Notes: generated from the letters alone by a model not told the origin. Numbered from the stretch's first letter, positions 27,713 through 36,737 are shown. The stretch: 64,000 bases of DNA from Methanococcus aeolicus Nankai-3 (GCF_000017185.1 NC_009635.1:62001-126000), one strand, 5' to 3'. Program-made: numbers and translations.

Positions 27713-28861
27713 TTATTCAAACAGCCAAACATCTACAACATCGTCTTTATTTTTTTGCAATTCATTTTCATTTAATTTAATAAACCCATCAGCATATACA
27801 ATGGAAGTAATTAAACCAGAGCCTTTAAATGTTAGATGTGCTATCCCATTTTCTAATTTAACGGGACGATAATATACAAAATCAGGCTCAGAACATACTT
27901 TTCCCCCCAATTTTGCTTTAACTATTTTTTTTGTGGTTTGCATTTTTTTAGTTATGTTTTCCAAAAATGGAAGCAAATAAACATAACTACACACTATACA
28001 GGATACCACATTACCGGGCATACCAAATATAGGAATACTATCTATTTCCCCAAATAGCATAGGTTTCCCCGGTCTCATTTTAACTTTATGGAATAATATA
28101 TTTCCCCTATTTAATACAATATTTGGAATTAAATCTTTCTTCCCTTCTGATACCCCTCCCGAAGTTATAATAATATCACAATTTAATTTAATTGCTTTAT
28201 TTATCATGTTTTCAATATCTTCCATATTATCTCGGGCATTTCCAATATGCACAGGAATACAATTTGCCATTTTTATAATGGAATACAAAGTTTTTGAATT
28301 TACCTCATTGATAACCGATAGCTCATTACCTGTGGATATTATGCCTATTTTAGGAACATAATTAACTTTTACCTTTTCAATCCCCACCGATGCAAGTAAT
28401 CCAATAGTTCTTTCATTTAATTTTGCTCCTCTCTTCAAAACCTTTTCTCCATATTTTATATCTGTTCCTATTTTTGAAATATATTTTTCGGTGATTTTCT
28501 CAATTGGTTCTATAATTTCATTGTCTATTATATTGACCAATTCAATAGGTATTACGAAATTTGCATTATTTGGAATTTTTGAACCCGTGGCAACATAAAC
28601 ACATTCATTTTGTTTAATTATCAAATCTCTCATATCTCCCGCAAAAATCTCATCTATTATTTTATACTGTTTTAAATTTAAATCTACAACGGCATAACCG
28701 TCCATATTCGACCGATTATATAGTGGAATATCCACTTTTGAAATAATATCTTCTGCTATAATCCTACCCTGTGAGTTATATATATCCACATATTCAGCAG
28801 GATATTTTTTATTTAATGAATAATTATTTAATATGTTGAGTGCTTCGTTCAATGAAATCAT
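27713..28861 (-). CDS. moeA: Molybdopterin molybdenumtransferase MoeA
   Basis: This 382-residue enzyme inserts molybdate (or tungstate) into adenylylated molybdopterin. The MoeA hallmarks are in order: PLYNRSNMDGYAVV (domain 1), VATGSKIPNNANFVIPIE, GIISTGNELS, TSGGVSEGKKDLIP, MRPGKPMLFG and FGMPGNVVSCIV. A C-terminal beta domain completes it. Its convergent placement next to the fwd genes fits, since formylmethanofuran dehydrogenase needs Mo- or W-pterin. Start: ATG at 28859-28861. Confidence 0.94.
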   Translation of the reverse strand: MISLNEALNILNNYSLNKKYPAEYVDIYNSQGRIIAEDIISKVDIPLYNRSNMDGYAVVDLNLKQYKIIDEIFAGDMRDLIIKQNECVYVATGSKIPNNANFVIPIELVNIIDNEIIEPIEKITEKYISKIGTDIKYGEKVLKRGAKLNERTIGLLASVGIEKVKVNYVPKIGIISTGNELSVINEVNSKTLYSIIKMANCIPVHIGNARDNMEDIENMINKAIKLNCDIIITSGGVSEGKKDLIPNIVLNRGNILFHKVKMRPGKPMLFGEIDSIPIFGMPGNVVSCIVCSYVYLLPFLENITKKMQTTKKIVKAKLGGKVCSEPDFVYYRPVKLENGIAHLTFKGSGLITSIVYADGFIKLNENELQKNKDDVVDVWLFE

Positions 28862-29148
28862 AATTTCCCCAATATTTTTTATTGTATATAATTAAATAAT
28901 TATTATGGTGTTATTGATATAATATATTTATAATTATATGTAATTACTATTATTAATTAACAGTAATATATATTAGTATCTAAATTTATGATATATAAAT
29001 CTTATAAAATTAATTAATAAAGAAAGTTAAATATAATAGATAAACGATTAAATATAAAAGATTAAAATAGATAAAAGTAGATAAAAATTAATGATACAAT
29101 AAATATAATAAAATAAGCTACAAAAATTTAACAAAAATCGTGAAAGAA
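28862..29148. other. AT-rich divergent promoter region
   Basis: This is nearly 290 bases between the divergent moeA and AIR-synthase-like genes. It is very AT-rich, with many TATA-like tracts on both strands, so exact promoters cannot be picked. I see no RNA gene or repeat family here. Confidence 0.4.
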
Positions 29149-30033
29149 ATGGAAAATATAGAATATGAAATAAAACGAGCAATAAACCACATGATGGAAA
29201 CTAATTACCCTAGAAAAGAGTTTTGGAATATGGATTCGAAGCTTCCAAATTTAATTAGTGGAATACGAGCAGGAGATGATGCCGTAGTAGTGGGCAATAC
29301 AGTAATTAATATGGAGGGACCATATCCATTAGTTTTAGGCTCTAAAACAGCACTAATACATACAACTTGTGATATTGTGGCAATGGGAGCTCCCCCAAAA
29401 TATGCCATGAATGCCATTCAGGCAAAAGACGAACAGGAAATAAAAATGGCAATTGATGGATTAAAAAAACAATCTTTGGGGCTAAATATTCCAATAGTAG
29501 GGGGAAATACCCAAACTCTTGAAGAATTAAAATCCTGCATGTCTGTGGTTGTATTTGGGGAGCTCCCCGACAATAGAAAAATAATAAAAGATGGCGGAGC
29601 AAAACCTGATGACATAATAGCTATGGTGGGTCATCCAGTAGAGGGAGATACAGGAACAAGAATTCAAAAGGCAAAAAATAAATTTGATACCTTTTTAGAG
29701 CTATTAAATCAAGGTGTGGAAGTAAATGCCTGTAAAGACGCCTCACGAGGAGGTTGGCTTTGTAATTTACTTGAAATGCTTGTAAAAGCTAAAAAAGGAA
29801 TAGAAATAAATTCAATACCTTATCCAAGAGCTACACGATATTTGGGAACATATTTAGTTTCAATGAGTGAGGATAGTTTAAAAGAAGCCGTTAATATATG
29901 TATGGATAATAGATGCCCCATAATACCATTTGGAAAAATAACAACAGATAGTTGTTTATCTATTGGCAATAAATCGTATATCGATAATGAGCAAATGAGG
30001 GAGCTCCGAAAACAATTTCCATATAAATATTAA
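29149..30033 (+). CDS. AIR synthase-related protein (PurM/SelD/ThiL/HypE superfamily)
   Basis: This protein of about 294 residues has the AIR-synthase fold pattern. GIRAGDDAVVV is the N-terminal Asp-rich ATP/Mg loop, TTCDIVAMGAPPKYAMNAI matches the typical D-I-x-A-M-G-A motif, IPIVGGNTQT is the next conserved loop, and KDASRGGWLCNLLEM is the C-terminal domain signature. Members phosphorylate or activate small substrates with ATP; the substrate here is unknown. It is not SelD by sequence length or N-terminus. Start: ATG at 29149; the GTG at 29140 is also possible as no strong ribosome-binding site is seen. Contains three GGAGCTCC palindromes. Confidence 0.7.
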   Translation: MENIEYEIKRAINHMMETNYPRKEFWNMDSKLPNLISGIRAGDDAVVVGNTVINMEGPYPLVLGSKTALIHTTCDIVAMGAPPKYAMNAIQAKDEQEIKMAIDGLKKQSLGLNIPIVGGNTQTLEELKSCMSVVVFGELPDNRKIIKDGGAKPDDIIAMVGHPVEGDTGTRIQKAKNKFDTFLELLNQGVEVNACKDASRGGWLCNLLEMLVKAKKGIEINSIPYPRATRYLGTYLVSMSEDSLKEAVNICMDNRCPIIPFGKITTDSCLSIGNKSYIDNEQMRELRKQFPYKY

Positions 30034-30035
30034 AT

Positions 30036-30400
30036 GGGAGCTCCGGGAGCTCCCAAAATATTTTTTTAACTTATTTCGGCGAGAAGTCCCCTTCCGTAAG
30101 GGATTAAACAAAATCCTTCGGATTTCGCTTACGAAGTAAGCGAGCAACAAAATCGAAATCTCCGATTTCGAGCTACAAAACTCGAAGAGTTTTGTTCAAA
30201 CCGAAGGTTTTTGTCTAATTGTAGCCCTCCGCTTCGCTACGGGGGGATGAAAGCCGAAAATTATTTATATAACTATTCTCACAATATTTATTGCTACCGA
30301 AAAGAAAAGGTAGCCTAGGGCTGGGACAGTCCGAAGTGACGCCTGTGGAGACTACGGGTCGGAAGCAGGAAGCTCCGTCCGTAAGGTCGGAGTAGTTCAC
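30036..30400 (+). mobile_element. Decayed IS200/IS605-type element with omega-RNA-like right end
   Basis: This 365-base spacer starts with two GGAGCTCC palindromes (30036-30054). Then come paired blocks GGCGAGAAGTCCCC (30078-30091) and GGGGATGAAAGCC (30243-30255), split by five tandem hairpins with 3-base loops (30111-30210). Last comes a 3' part (30312-30400) that encodes the TnpB C-terminal tail and ends with a GC hairpin (CTCCG with CGGAG, 30372-30391) and TTCAC. In IS605-type elements this right end is also the omega RNA used by TnpB. The transposase genes are gone. The left boundary is uncertain. Confidence 0.6.
30315..30395 (+). pseudogene. TnpB C-terminal remnant
   Basis: In frame with the TAG at 30393-30395, this translates to LGLGQSEVTPVETTGRKQEA and then PSVRSE. 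The run with S-E-V-x-P-V-E-T and K-Q-E-A-P is the typical C-terminal tail of archaeal and bacterial TnpB proteins, whose DNA doubles as the omega RNA. The RuvC and zinc-finger parts are absent. It is therefore a remnant, or a non-autonomous derivative that keeps only the right end. Confidence 0.65.
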
Positions 30401-30423
30401 AATCCTATCAAATATATTAACAA

Positions 30424-31200
30424 TTAATTTAAAAATTGTAAGATTAATAAAGTTATCAAAAATATCGCTGTAATAGCTAAAAATAATATGTCATTTTTTT
30501 TTATTTTACTTCCAAATGACATTATATTTGAATTTTCACTATATCCCCGCGAAGTCATAGCTAGATATGTTCTTTCCCCCTGTTCATACGACCTAATAAA
30601 CAGCGAACCTATACTATATCCAAATATATTTAATAAGCTTTTATATGATATGTTTTTTCTGCTTAAACATCGCGATTTTTGAGAATTTAAAGTATTTTCT
30701 AATATATCATACATAATAAATAAATATCTGACCATTAGTCCCAACATTGTAGCCATAATGGGAGGTAGTCCTAATCTTCTACCTGCTATTATTACCTCGT
30801 GCATAGGGGTCGTAGAGGATAGAAACACAATTGCCGTTATTGATACAAGAAACTTTGAAAACAGCAATGCCCCAAATAATATTCCTTCGTAATATATGGG
30901 AGCCCCTAATATTGTATATATTACAGTGTCTCCTTTTATAAATGGCTGAAAAAATGCCAAAAACATACCAAACGGCAATATTAATATTATTCTTTTAATT
31001 GTATTGATTATTGATATTCTTGAAATTAATATAATAAATATAATATATAACCAAATTAAAAGCACGAATTGAATATTATTTAGAATTGCAGAAGTTATGA
31101 CCAACATTAATACAAATATCAATTTTACTCGCGAATCTAAATTATGAATAATACTATTTTTAGGGAGCTCCCTTTCTATTGATCGTAATGAATGATGCAA
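30424..31200 (-). CDS. cbiQ: Cobalt/nickel ECF transporter permease CbiQ
   Basis: This is a transmembrane T component of about 258 residues. The N-terminus has the DSRVKLIFVLMLVITSA motif, and the coupling helix with LGLPPIMATMLGLMVRYLF and RSYEQGERTYLAMTSRGY (A-x-x-x-R-G type) contacts the ATPases. It should work with CbiM and the CbiN-like protein upstream to import Co2+ or Ni2+. No ATPase gene (cbiO) is in the window. Start: TTG at 31198-31200, placed just after GGTGAT; a GTG at 31209 overlaps that site. A family A element separates it from the CbiN-like gene. Confidence 0.88.
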   Translation of the reverse strand: MHHSLRSIERELPKNSIIHNLDSRVKLIFVLMLVITSAILNNIQFVLLIWLYIIFIILISRISIINTIKRIILILPFGMFLAFFQPFIKGDTVIYTILGAPIYYEGILFGALLFSKFLVSITAIVFLSSTTPMHEVIIAGRRLGLPPIMATMLGLMVRYLFIMYDILENTLNSQKSRCLSRKNISYKSLLNIFGYSIGSLFIRSYEQGERTYLAMTSRGYSENSNIMSFGSKIKKNDILFLAITAIFLITLLILQFLN

Positions 31201-31306
31201 AAAAATCACCGAAATAAGAAAATATAACTTTTAAAATTATTTAATAATATTTATTTTAAATTAATATTATTAATATATAAATAGTATATAGTCTTACCTA
31301 ATTTAT

Positions 31307-31524
31307 TATAGTCAATCTTCGGTCTTTTTCAATAAATCGCCCCCTCATTAAAGCTAAAATCTCGCCATATTACCAATAAATGAAGAAATTCATTTACAAA
31401 AGCTATGCTTTTGTACAAAATCCTAAAAGGATTTTTTTTACAAAATCTTCGATTTTGTACAAAATCTCGAAGAGATTTTATTTAATAATAAGCCGGATAA
31501 AGGACAGTTATTGAACTTACTATA
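31307..31524. repeat. Family A element, copy 3 (long form with hairpin array)
   Basis: This 218-base element starts TATAGTCAATCTTCGGTC and ends TTATTGAACTTACTATA. It is longer than its sisters because of four tandem hairpins with 3-base loops: stem ACAAAAGC/loop TAT (31396-31414), AAAATCCT/AAA (31417-31435), ACAAAATC/TTC (31440-31458) and AAAATCTC/GAA (31461-31479). It lies between cbiQ and the CbiN-like gene, inside what should be one operon. The rest of the 450-base spacer is AT-rich. Confidence 0.65.
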
Positions 31525-31653
31525 TTGTAGGAAACGCCTGAACGAACTACCTACATAAATAGATTATAAAAATAACTTAAAAAAGCAAAGTATGAAGACA
31601 ATACATAATAAAATAATATAAATAAAAAATTATTAATTGTATAATAAATATAC

Positions 31654-31956
31654 TTATTTTTTAAACATCATTCCAACGCCATAGGCTAAAACAGCCATAA
31701 TTAATATTCCTACGACCATTGCTATTATTTCTCCTATTTTGCCCATTCCTTCTATTGCGTAGTCAGGCATTGGTGAAGGTGCAACTGTTCCTTCTTCTTT
31801 AAGTCCAACTTCATGTAGATTTTGTTCAAGTGTATGCTCATTTACTATTTTTTCTGCTGCACTTTCCAATCCATCAGGGTTTCCTGATGCTAAAAAAGGA
31901 GCTAATAACCCAATAATTAATGCAACGGCAAGTCCTGAAATTAATATTTTATTCAT
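31654..31956 (-). CDS. CbiN-like PDGLE-domain protein
   Basis: This 100-residue protein has an N-terminal membrane helix ([19 protein letters not shown]), a short outside loop with the [13 protein letters not shown] motif typical of PDGLE/CbiN-like subunits, and a C-terminal membrane helix ([20 protein letters not shown]). Such proteins pair with CbiM to form the substrate-binding unit for Co2+ or Ni2+. Start: ATG at 31954-31956, overlapping the cbiM stop codon, so translation is coupled; the upstream in-frame GTG overlaps the ribosome-binding site. Confidence 0.85.
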   Translation of the reverse strand: MNKILISGLAVALIIGLLAPFLASGNPDGLESAAEKIVNEHTLEQNLHEVGLKEEGTVAPSPMPDYAIEGMGKIGEIIAMVVGILIMAVLAYGVGMMFKK

Positions 31957-32581
31957 TATTACCACCCAATCCTTTTATTAAATCAGGTCTAACTGAGGAT
32001 ATATATTGAATTACTACTGCCGTTATACCTCCTTCAATAAATCCTATTGCTGCATGGTATAATCCCATGAACTGTAATCCTTTATCTAATGGGAATGTTC
32101 CAGCAACTGCCATTTCAATAGCACAAACAATAGCACCTAGGAATAAAGCAAACCAACCGGCACCAAATGCTGCAACGGCAATATTTACCTTTTTAAGTGA
32201 TTTAAATACATAATATCCAACAAATGCACTAATTATACCCATATTGAATACATTTGCACCCATTGCCAATATTCCTCCATCTGCAAAGAATAAACCTTGA
32301 ACAATTAACACAAGAGCTAACATTAACACACCAGCCCAGGGACTATCAAATATGATAGATGCTAATGCCGCACCGCCCATATGTCCGCTGGTTCCCCATG
32401 GTATTGGTATATTCATAGCTTGAATAGCAAATATACCTGCTGCCACTGCTGCAAAAAGAGGGACTGTTTTTTCATTCATTTCTTTTGATGCCCATTTAAG
32501 GGACAAACCAATACATACCAATGAAACAAGCCATAATAATCCGGCTTCCCATATCGGTAAAAATCCATCAGGAATATGCAA
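31949..32581 (-). CDS. cbiM: Cobalt/nickel transport substrate-binding membrane protein CbiM
   Basis: This 210-residue protein has about six membrane helices. The N-terminus MHIPDGFLP, with His2 at the metal site, is the CbiM signature; after the start Met is removed it forms the Co2+/Ni2+ ligand site. [16 protein letters not shown] carries the second conserved His region. Start: TTG at 32579-32581, which must be used because the signature His is the next codon. A GGTGAAAA site precedes it. It is the first gene of a cbiM, cbiN-like, cbiQ operon. Confidence 0.93.
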   Translation of the reverse strand: MHIPDGFLPIWEAGLLWLVSLVCIGLSLKWASKEMNEKTVPLFAAVAAGIFAIQAMNIPIPWGTSGHMGGAALASIIFDSPWAGVLMLALVLIVQGLFFADGGILAMGANVFNMGIISAFVGYYVFKSLKKVNIAVAAFGAGWFALFLGAIVCAIEMAVAGTFPLDKGLQFMGLYHAAIGFIEGGITAVVIQYISSVRPDLIKGLGGNNE

Positions 32582-32762
32582 ATTTTCACCTTTTTTTACA
32601 TTTTGTAATATTTATTTTATATTTGGTATTACAATAATATTATATTAAAAATAGTATTATTTATAGTTTTTTATTTGATTTTTTGTATTACAAATAATTT
32701 AATTTTTTAAAAATTGTAATATTCATTAATTTTTTTTAGGGGATTTTTTGATTTTTGATTTT

Positions 32763-32924
32763 TTGGGAGCTCCACCATCAAGCCATCAAAAGCCATAATC
32801 AAAAGCCATCAAAAGCTAAAATCTATATATGTTAAACACATAAAGAAATTCATCAATAATTTTTCAAAACTCCGAAGGAATTTTTACAATAGGACAAATA
32901 AGGACGGTTATTGAACTTACTATA
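32763..32924. repeat. Direct repeats and a partial family A element
   Basis: This lies in the 355-base gap between cbiM and hel308. At 32777-32816 the phrase ATCAAAAGCC recurs in near-tandem copies. The right part (32860-32924) is the right half of a family A element, with GGACGGTTATTGAAC and TTACTATA and a near-perfect hairpin (AAAACTCC, loop GAA) at 32866-32884. The usual TATAGTCAATCTTCG left end was not found, so this copy is truncated. One GGAGCTCC lies at about 32766. The left 180 bases are AT-rich promoter-like sequence for cbiM. Confidence 0.5.
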
Positions 32925-32936
32925 AACGGTGAATAA

Positions 32937-35900
32937 ATGGAAAACAAAAATCTGCCAAATAATTTCCAAAGGAAAAATGAAACAAAAGTTATGAATATAC
33001 TTAATGAAAACGGCATAAAATCTCTTAGACCACCACAACAAAAAGTATTAAATAATAATTTGCTTGATAAAAATAAAAATTTTTTAATTTGTATTCCTAC
33101 GGCATCGGGAAAAACACTTATTGGAGAGATGGCTTTTATAAACCACCTGTTGGATGAAAACAAACAACCGACAGGGAAAAAGGGACTATTTATAGTTCCA
33201 TTAAAAGCCCTTGCAAATGAAAAATACGACGAGTTTAAAGAAAAATATGAAAAATATGGTTTAAAAGTGGCTTTGTCCATTGGAGATTTTGATGAAAAAG
33301 AGAATTTATCGAGCTACGATCTAATCATAACTACTGCTGAAAAACTTGATTCTTTAATGAGACATAGGATCGATTGGATAGATAAGGTTTCTGTTGTAGT
33401 GGTAGATGAAATCCATTTAATAGGGGATGATGAAAGAGGAGGAACCCTTGAGATCATTTTAACGAAATTAAAGAATTTAAATAATATCCAATTAATCGGT
33501 TTGTCTGCAACTGTTGGGAATCCAGAGGAACTTGCAAACTGGCTAAATGCAACACTTGTAATTGATGATTGGAGACCTGTGGAATTAAAAAAAGGAATAT
33601 TCTATAAAAACAAAATAGAATACATTGATGAAAATAATTCATTAGACGAAATCACGAAGAGTGATTTCGTTGCTCTCCGTTCGCTTCGCTCACTCCAAAA
33701 ACCCCTAAACGATAGTTATAAAAATGACATTATGAATTTGGTTGTAGATTGTATCGATGAAGATGGTTCATGTTTAATTTTTTGTAATTCTAAGAGAGGA
33801 GCGGTTAGTGAAGCAAAAAAATTGAATTTAAAGAAATACTTATCCCACAGTGAAAAACACGAACTTCAAAAACTGAAAGACGAAGTTTTAAGCATATTCG
33901 ATCCACCAACTGAAACCTGTAGAGCTCTTGCAGAATGTATTGAAAAAGGGGTGGCATTTCACCATGCAGGTCTTACCTATGAACAGAGGAAAATAGTTGA
34001 AGAAGGATTCAGAAAGAAACTGATAAAGGTTATATGCTGTACTCCGACACTCTGTTTAAATGCAAATACCGAGATATTGCAAGAAAGTGGATTTAAAAAG
34101 ATTACAGAATTGAATAAAAATGAAAAGGTATTTGCATTGTGTGGAAATAAAATAAGACCAGTGGATTGTTGGAAAGTTCATAAAACCCCGCAACATGAAT
34201 ATAATATTGTTGTAAAAACCGCAAATGGGCTAAAAATTACCACAACCCCCAATCATTTGTTCTTAGTTAAAAAAGGAAAAGAGACCTGTGAAAAAGAAGC
34301 AAAGGATTTAAAAGTGGGGGACTATGTGGCTACTGCTGATAAAATAGTGGTTGAAGAAAGAGATATTGATTTATCCTATGGGGACCTTTATTTCATTGGA
34401 TATTTTATAGGAGATGGCTATACCGGTGTTATCGAAAAAAATGTATTTAGAGGTAGTCCCGATATTACGTTTAATCCAAAATACCCGCCAAATTTTGATG
34501 ACTCTAAACTTCACAAAAAATACTTTTTAAAAATTAAAGAGGAAGGAAATGTTTCTCATTATGTATATTCAAAAAGACTAAGGGAAGTATTTAATGAATT
34601 AAATATGCTCACTAAGGATAACAAAAATATTGATGTATTTTACATTCTTCCATTGGAAAAGTTATCACACTTTATTGCAGGGTTGTTTGATAGTGATGGA
34701 TACATTAATGCCAACAGAAAGAAAATAGGATTCTCTTCGATATCAGAAAATCTAATCAAAAAACTACAATTAGCATTATTGAGGTTTGGAATACATAGCA
34801 CCATTAGAAAAAGAAAAGGAAAAGTTATGAAGCTTAACAAAACCTTCAGGTTTTGTAAGTCTCGACGAAACCGAAGGTTTCGTGAGTCAGCAAATCTTCG
34901 ATTTGCTTCGACAGCGAATCCAAAGGATTCGCTTCGATCGCCAACAAATAATAAAGAATACAAAAGTAGAGATATTTATGAACTAATAATTGGTGATTTT
35001 GTAAGTGTAAAAAGATTTTATGAAAATATTCCACTGAGACACAAGGAAAAAAGAAGAAAATTGGAAGAAATCGTAAAAAGTAAGGAAATTGCTAAAATGT
35101 GGTGTGATTGCGGATTTAGCATTGATTTAACTATGTTTAAGCCAAGAACAAAAAGTCAGAATGAATTAAATAAAGAGCGTGTAAAATTACTTTTTGAACT
35201 ATTAAATGGAAAAAAATTGGTTATGAACTACAATAACTACTATTCAAAGAGAAAGAATCCCCATTTTGAGTTTATCATAAGAGAAAAGATAGGTGGAAAT
35301 AAAAAAGGAGTATATTATTCTCTAAATGATAAAGGAAAAATTTTAATGAATCTTCTTAATAAAAATATAAAAGATAAAGAGAACTTAGAAGAAATGTATG
35401 ACTTCTTAGTAAATCTTGAAAAATGCCCAATTTGTGGCAAGCCACTCTACAAAGAAATGAGACATAGTTGGAAAAAAGAATATTATGATGGAGATATTTA
35501 TTGGAGCATGATCAAAGAAATTAAAAAAATAAAGGTAAATGACAAATATGCTTATGACATAGAACTACCAGATGATGGGACAAATGACCATTATGTTGTG
35601 GCAAATGGATTTATAGTACATAACTCTGCTGGACTAAATTTACCTTGTAGAAGAGCAATTGTAAGGGATTTAAAGAGATTTTCCGGTAGAGGTATGGCTC
35701 CAATTTCAAAAATGGAAATTCAGCAATGTATTGGAAGAGCCGGGAGACCTGGTTTAGATCCTTATGGTGAAGGAATAGTCTATATAAAAAATCCAAACGA
35801 TGTTGAAAAAGGTTTTGAATACTTAACTGGAAAGGTGGAGGACATATACTCAAAACTTTCCAATCAAAAAGTTCTTAGAACCCATATCCTTGGATTGATA

Positions 35901-36734
35901 TCCACGAGGGAAGTTGAAAATGAAATGGATTTAAAAAACTTTATAAAAAACACATTTTATGCTCACCAGTATGGAAGTCTCCAAGGAGTTTTGAGGAATG
36001 TAAAAGAAGTCGTTGATTTTTTAGAGGATTATGATTTTATCGTTGCATTTACACCAACAAAACTTGGGAAAAGAGTTTCAGAACTGTATATTGATCCATA
36101 TAGTGCAAAAATAATTATAGATGGATTAAAAAAGATCAACAAATCCTCTGAGTTAAATACAAATCTAGAGCTCTATATGTTATATGTACTGTCAATGACC
36201 ACGGAAATGAGGCCCCCTTTAAGAGTAAGAAATCATGAAGAAGAAGATTTAATTTTAGAAATGATGGACTTAAATATTGATGATTATTCCTGGGAAAATT
36301 TAGAAAGCTTTAAAACTGCAAAGATGTTCTACGACTGGATTAATGAGGTTCCAGAGGAGGATATATTAAAAAGGTATGGAATTGAACCTGGGATTTTAAA
36401 GTACAAAGTTGAACAGGTTAAATGGATGGCATATTCTGCAAAAGAAATATTTAATCAATTAAATTTAAAAAATGAACAAATCAAAGACTGTTTATCTGAA
36501 TTGGAGATAAGACTCGAGTATGGTGCTAAAAAAGATATCATTGAGTTACTCAAAATTAAACACGTTGGAAGAGTTAGGGCCAGAAAACTATACGACGCTG
36601 GAATAAGGAGCAAAAATGATATTGTAACGAACCGCTCAAAAGTCATCAGTTTGCTTGGAGATAAGATCGGAAAAAAAGTCTTAGAAGGATTTGGTTTGAA
36701 ATATGGTCAGCAGACACTACTTAGCTTCCAATAG
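32937..36734 (+). CDS. hel308: Hel308-type DNA helicase with an intein
   Basis: This 1265-codon frame encodes a superfamily 2 DNA helicase for stalled forks and recombination repair. Walker A is PTASGKT, the DEAH-type box is VVVDEIHLIGDDERGG, and SATVGNPEELANWLNA is motif III. QQCIGRAGRPGLDPYGEG is motif VI, and a C-terminal HhH region (HVGRVRARKLYDAG) follows. An intein at 34053-35624 (524 residues) splits VICCTPTL from SAGLNLPCRRA. The extein is 741 residues, slightly long because of a palindromic insert at residues about 237-252. Start: ATG at 32937 after AACGGTGAAT. No GGAGCTCC occurs in this gene. Confidence 0.95.
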   Translation: MENKNLPNNFQRKNETKVMNILNENGIKSLRPPQQKVLNNNLLDKNKNFLICIPTASGKTLIGEMAFINHLLDENKQPTGKKGLFIVPLKALANEKYDEFKEKYEKYGLKVALSIGDFDEKENLSSYDLIITTAEKLDSLMRHRIDWIDKVSVVVVDEIHLIGDDERGGTLEIILTKLKNLNNIQLIGLSATVGNPEELANWLNATLVIDDWRPVELKKGIFYKNKIEYIDENNSLDEITKSDFVALRSLRSLQKPLNDSYKNDIMNLVVDCIDEDGSCLIFCNSKRGAVSEAKKLNLKKYLSHSEKHELQKLKDEVLSIFDPPTETCRALAECIEKGVAFHHAGLTYEQRKIVEEGFRKKLIKVICCTPTLCLNANTEILQESGFKKITELNKNEKVFALCGNKIRPVDCWKVHKTPQHEYNIVVKTANGLKITTTPNHLFLVKKGKETCEKEAKDLKVGDYVATADKIVVEERDIDLSYGDLYFIGYFIGDGYTGVIEKNVFRGSPDITFNPKYPPNFDDSKLHKKYFLKIKEEGNVSHYVYSKRLREVFNELNMLTKDNKNIDVFYILPLEKLSHFIAGLFDSDGYINANRKKIGFSSISENLIKKLQLALLRFGIHSTIRKRKGKVMKLNKTFRFCKSRRNRRFRESANLRFASTANPKDSLRSPTNNKEYKSRDIYELIIGDFVSVKRFYENIPLRHKEKRRKLEEIVKSKEIAKMWCDCGFSIDLTMFKPRTKSQNELNKERVKLLFELLNGKKLVMNYNNYYSKRKNPHFEFIIREKIGGNKKGVYYSLNDKGKILMNLLNKNIKDKENLEEMYDFLVNLEKCPICGKPLYKEMRHSWKKEYYDGDIYWSMIKEIKKIKVNDKYAYDIELPDDGTNDHYVVANGFIVHNSAGLNLPCRRAIVRDLKRFSGRGMAPISKMEIQQCIGRAGRPGLDPYGEGIVYIKNPNDVEKGFEYLTGKVEDIYSKLSNQKVLRTHILGLISTREVENEMDLKNFIKNTFYAHQYGSLQGVLRNVKEVVDFLEDYDFIVAFTPTKLGKRVSELYIDPYSAKIIIDGLKKINKSSELNTNLELYMLYVLSMTTEMRPPLRVRNHEEEDLILEMMDLNIDDYSWENLESFKTAKMFYDWINEVPEEDILKRYGIEPGILKYKVEQVKWMAYSAKEIFNQLNLKNEQIKDCLSELEIRLEYGAKKDIIELLKIKHVGRVRARKLYDAGIRSKNDIVTNRSKVISLLGDKIGKKVLEGFGLKYGQQTLLSFQ
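33646..33694 (+). repeat. Palindromic insert inside the Hel308 extein
   Basis: A hairpin with stem ACGAAATCAC and loop GAAGA (33646-33670) is followed by an imperfect palindrome rich in CTTCGCT (33675-33694). Together they encode TKSDFVALRSLRSLQ, a run that looks unlike the flanking helicase sequence and that I would not expect in Hel308. The reading frame is kept. It resembles the hairpins in the spacers and in the intein. Confidence 0.6.
34053..35624 (+). other. Hel308 intein with LAGLIDADG homing endonuclease
   Basis: This 524-residue intein has Cys1 (CLNANTEILQESGF), block B TTTPNHLFLV, and the C-terminal end VVANGFIVHN with the penultimate His and terminal Asn; the +1 residue is Ser. 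Two endonuclease motifs are visible: YFIGYFIGDGYTG at intein residues about 112-124 and FIAGLFDSDGYIN at about 206-218. Both keep the acidic residue, so it may be active. It sits in the conserved TPTL/SAGLN motif of the helicase, within a conserved helicase motif. A four-hairpin insert occupies intein residues about 262-297. Confidence 0.92.
34837..34942 (+). repeat. Tandem hairpin array inside the intein coding sequence
   Basis: Four hairpins stand in a row: stem ACAAAACC with loop TTCA (34837-34856), ACGAAACC with GAA (34865-34883), AGCAAATC with TTC (34889-34907) and AGCGAATCC with AAA (34913-34933). Linkers are short and CTTCGA-like. In frame they encode NKTFRFCKSRRNRRFRES and ANLRFASTANPKDSLRSP, an Arg/Ser-rich run between the endonuclease part and conserved-looking NNKEYKSRDIYELIIGDF. 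The length keeps the frame open. Confidence 0.75.
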
Positions 36735-36737
36735 TGG

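Noticed and set aside
30111-30210. Tandem hairpins as a CRISPR array
   Set aside because: The units differ in sequence and there are no constant repeats with regular spacers and no cas genes.
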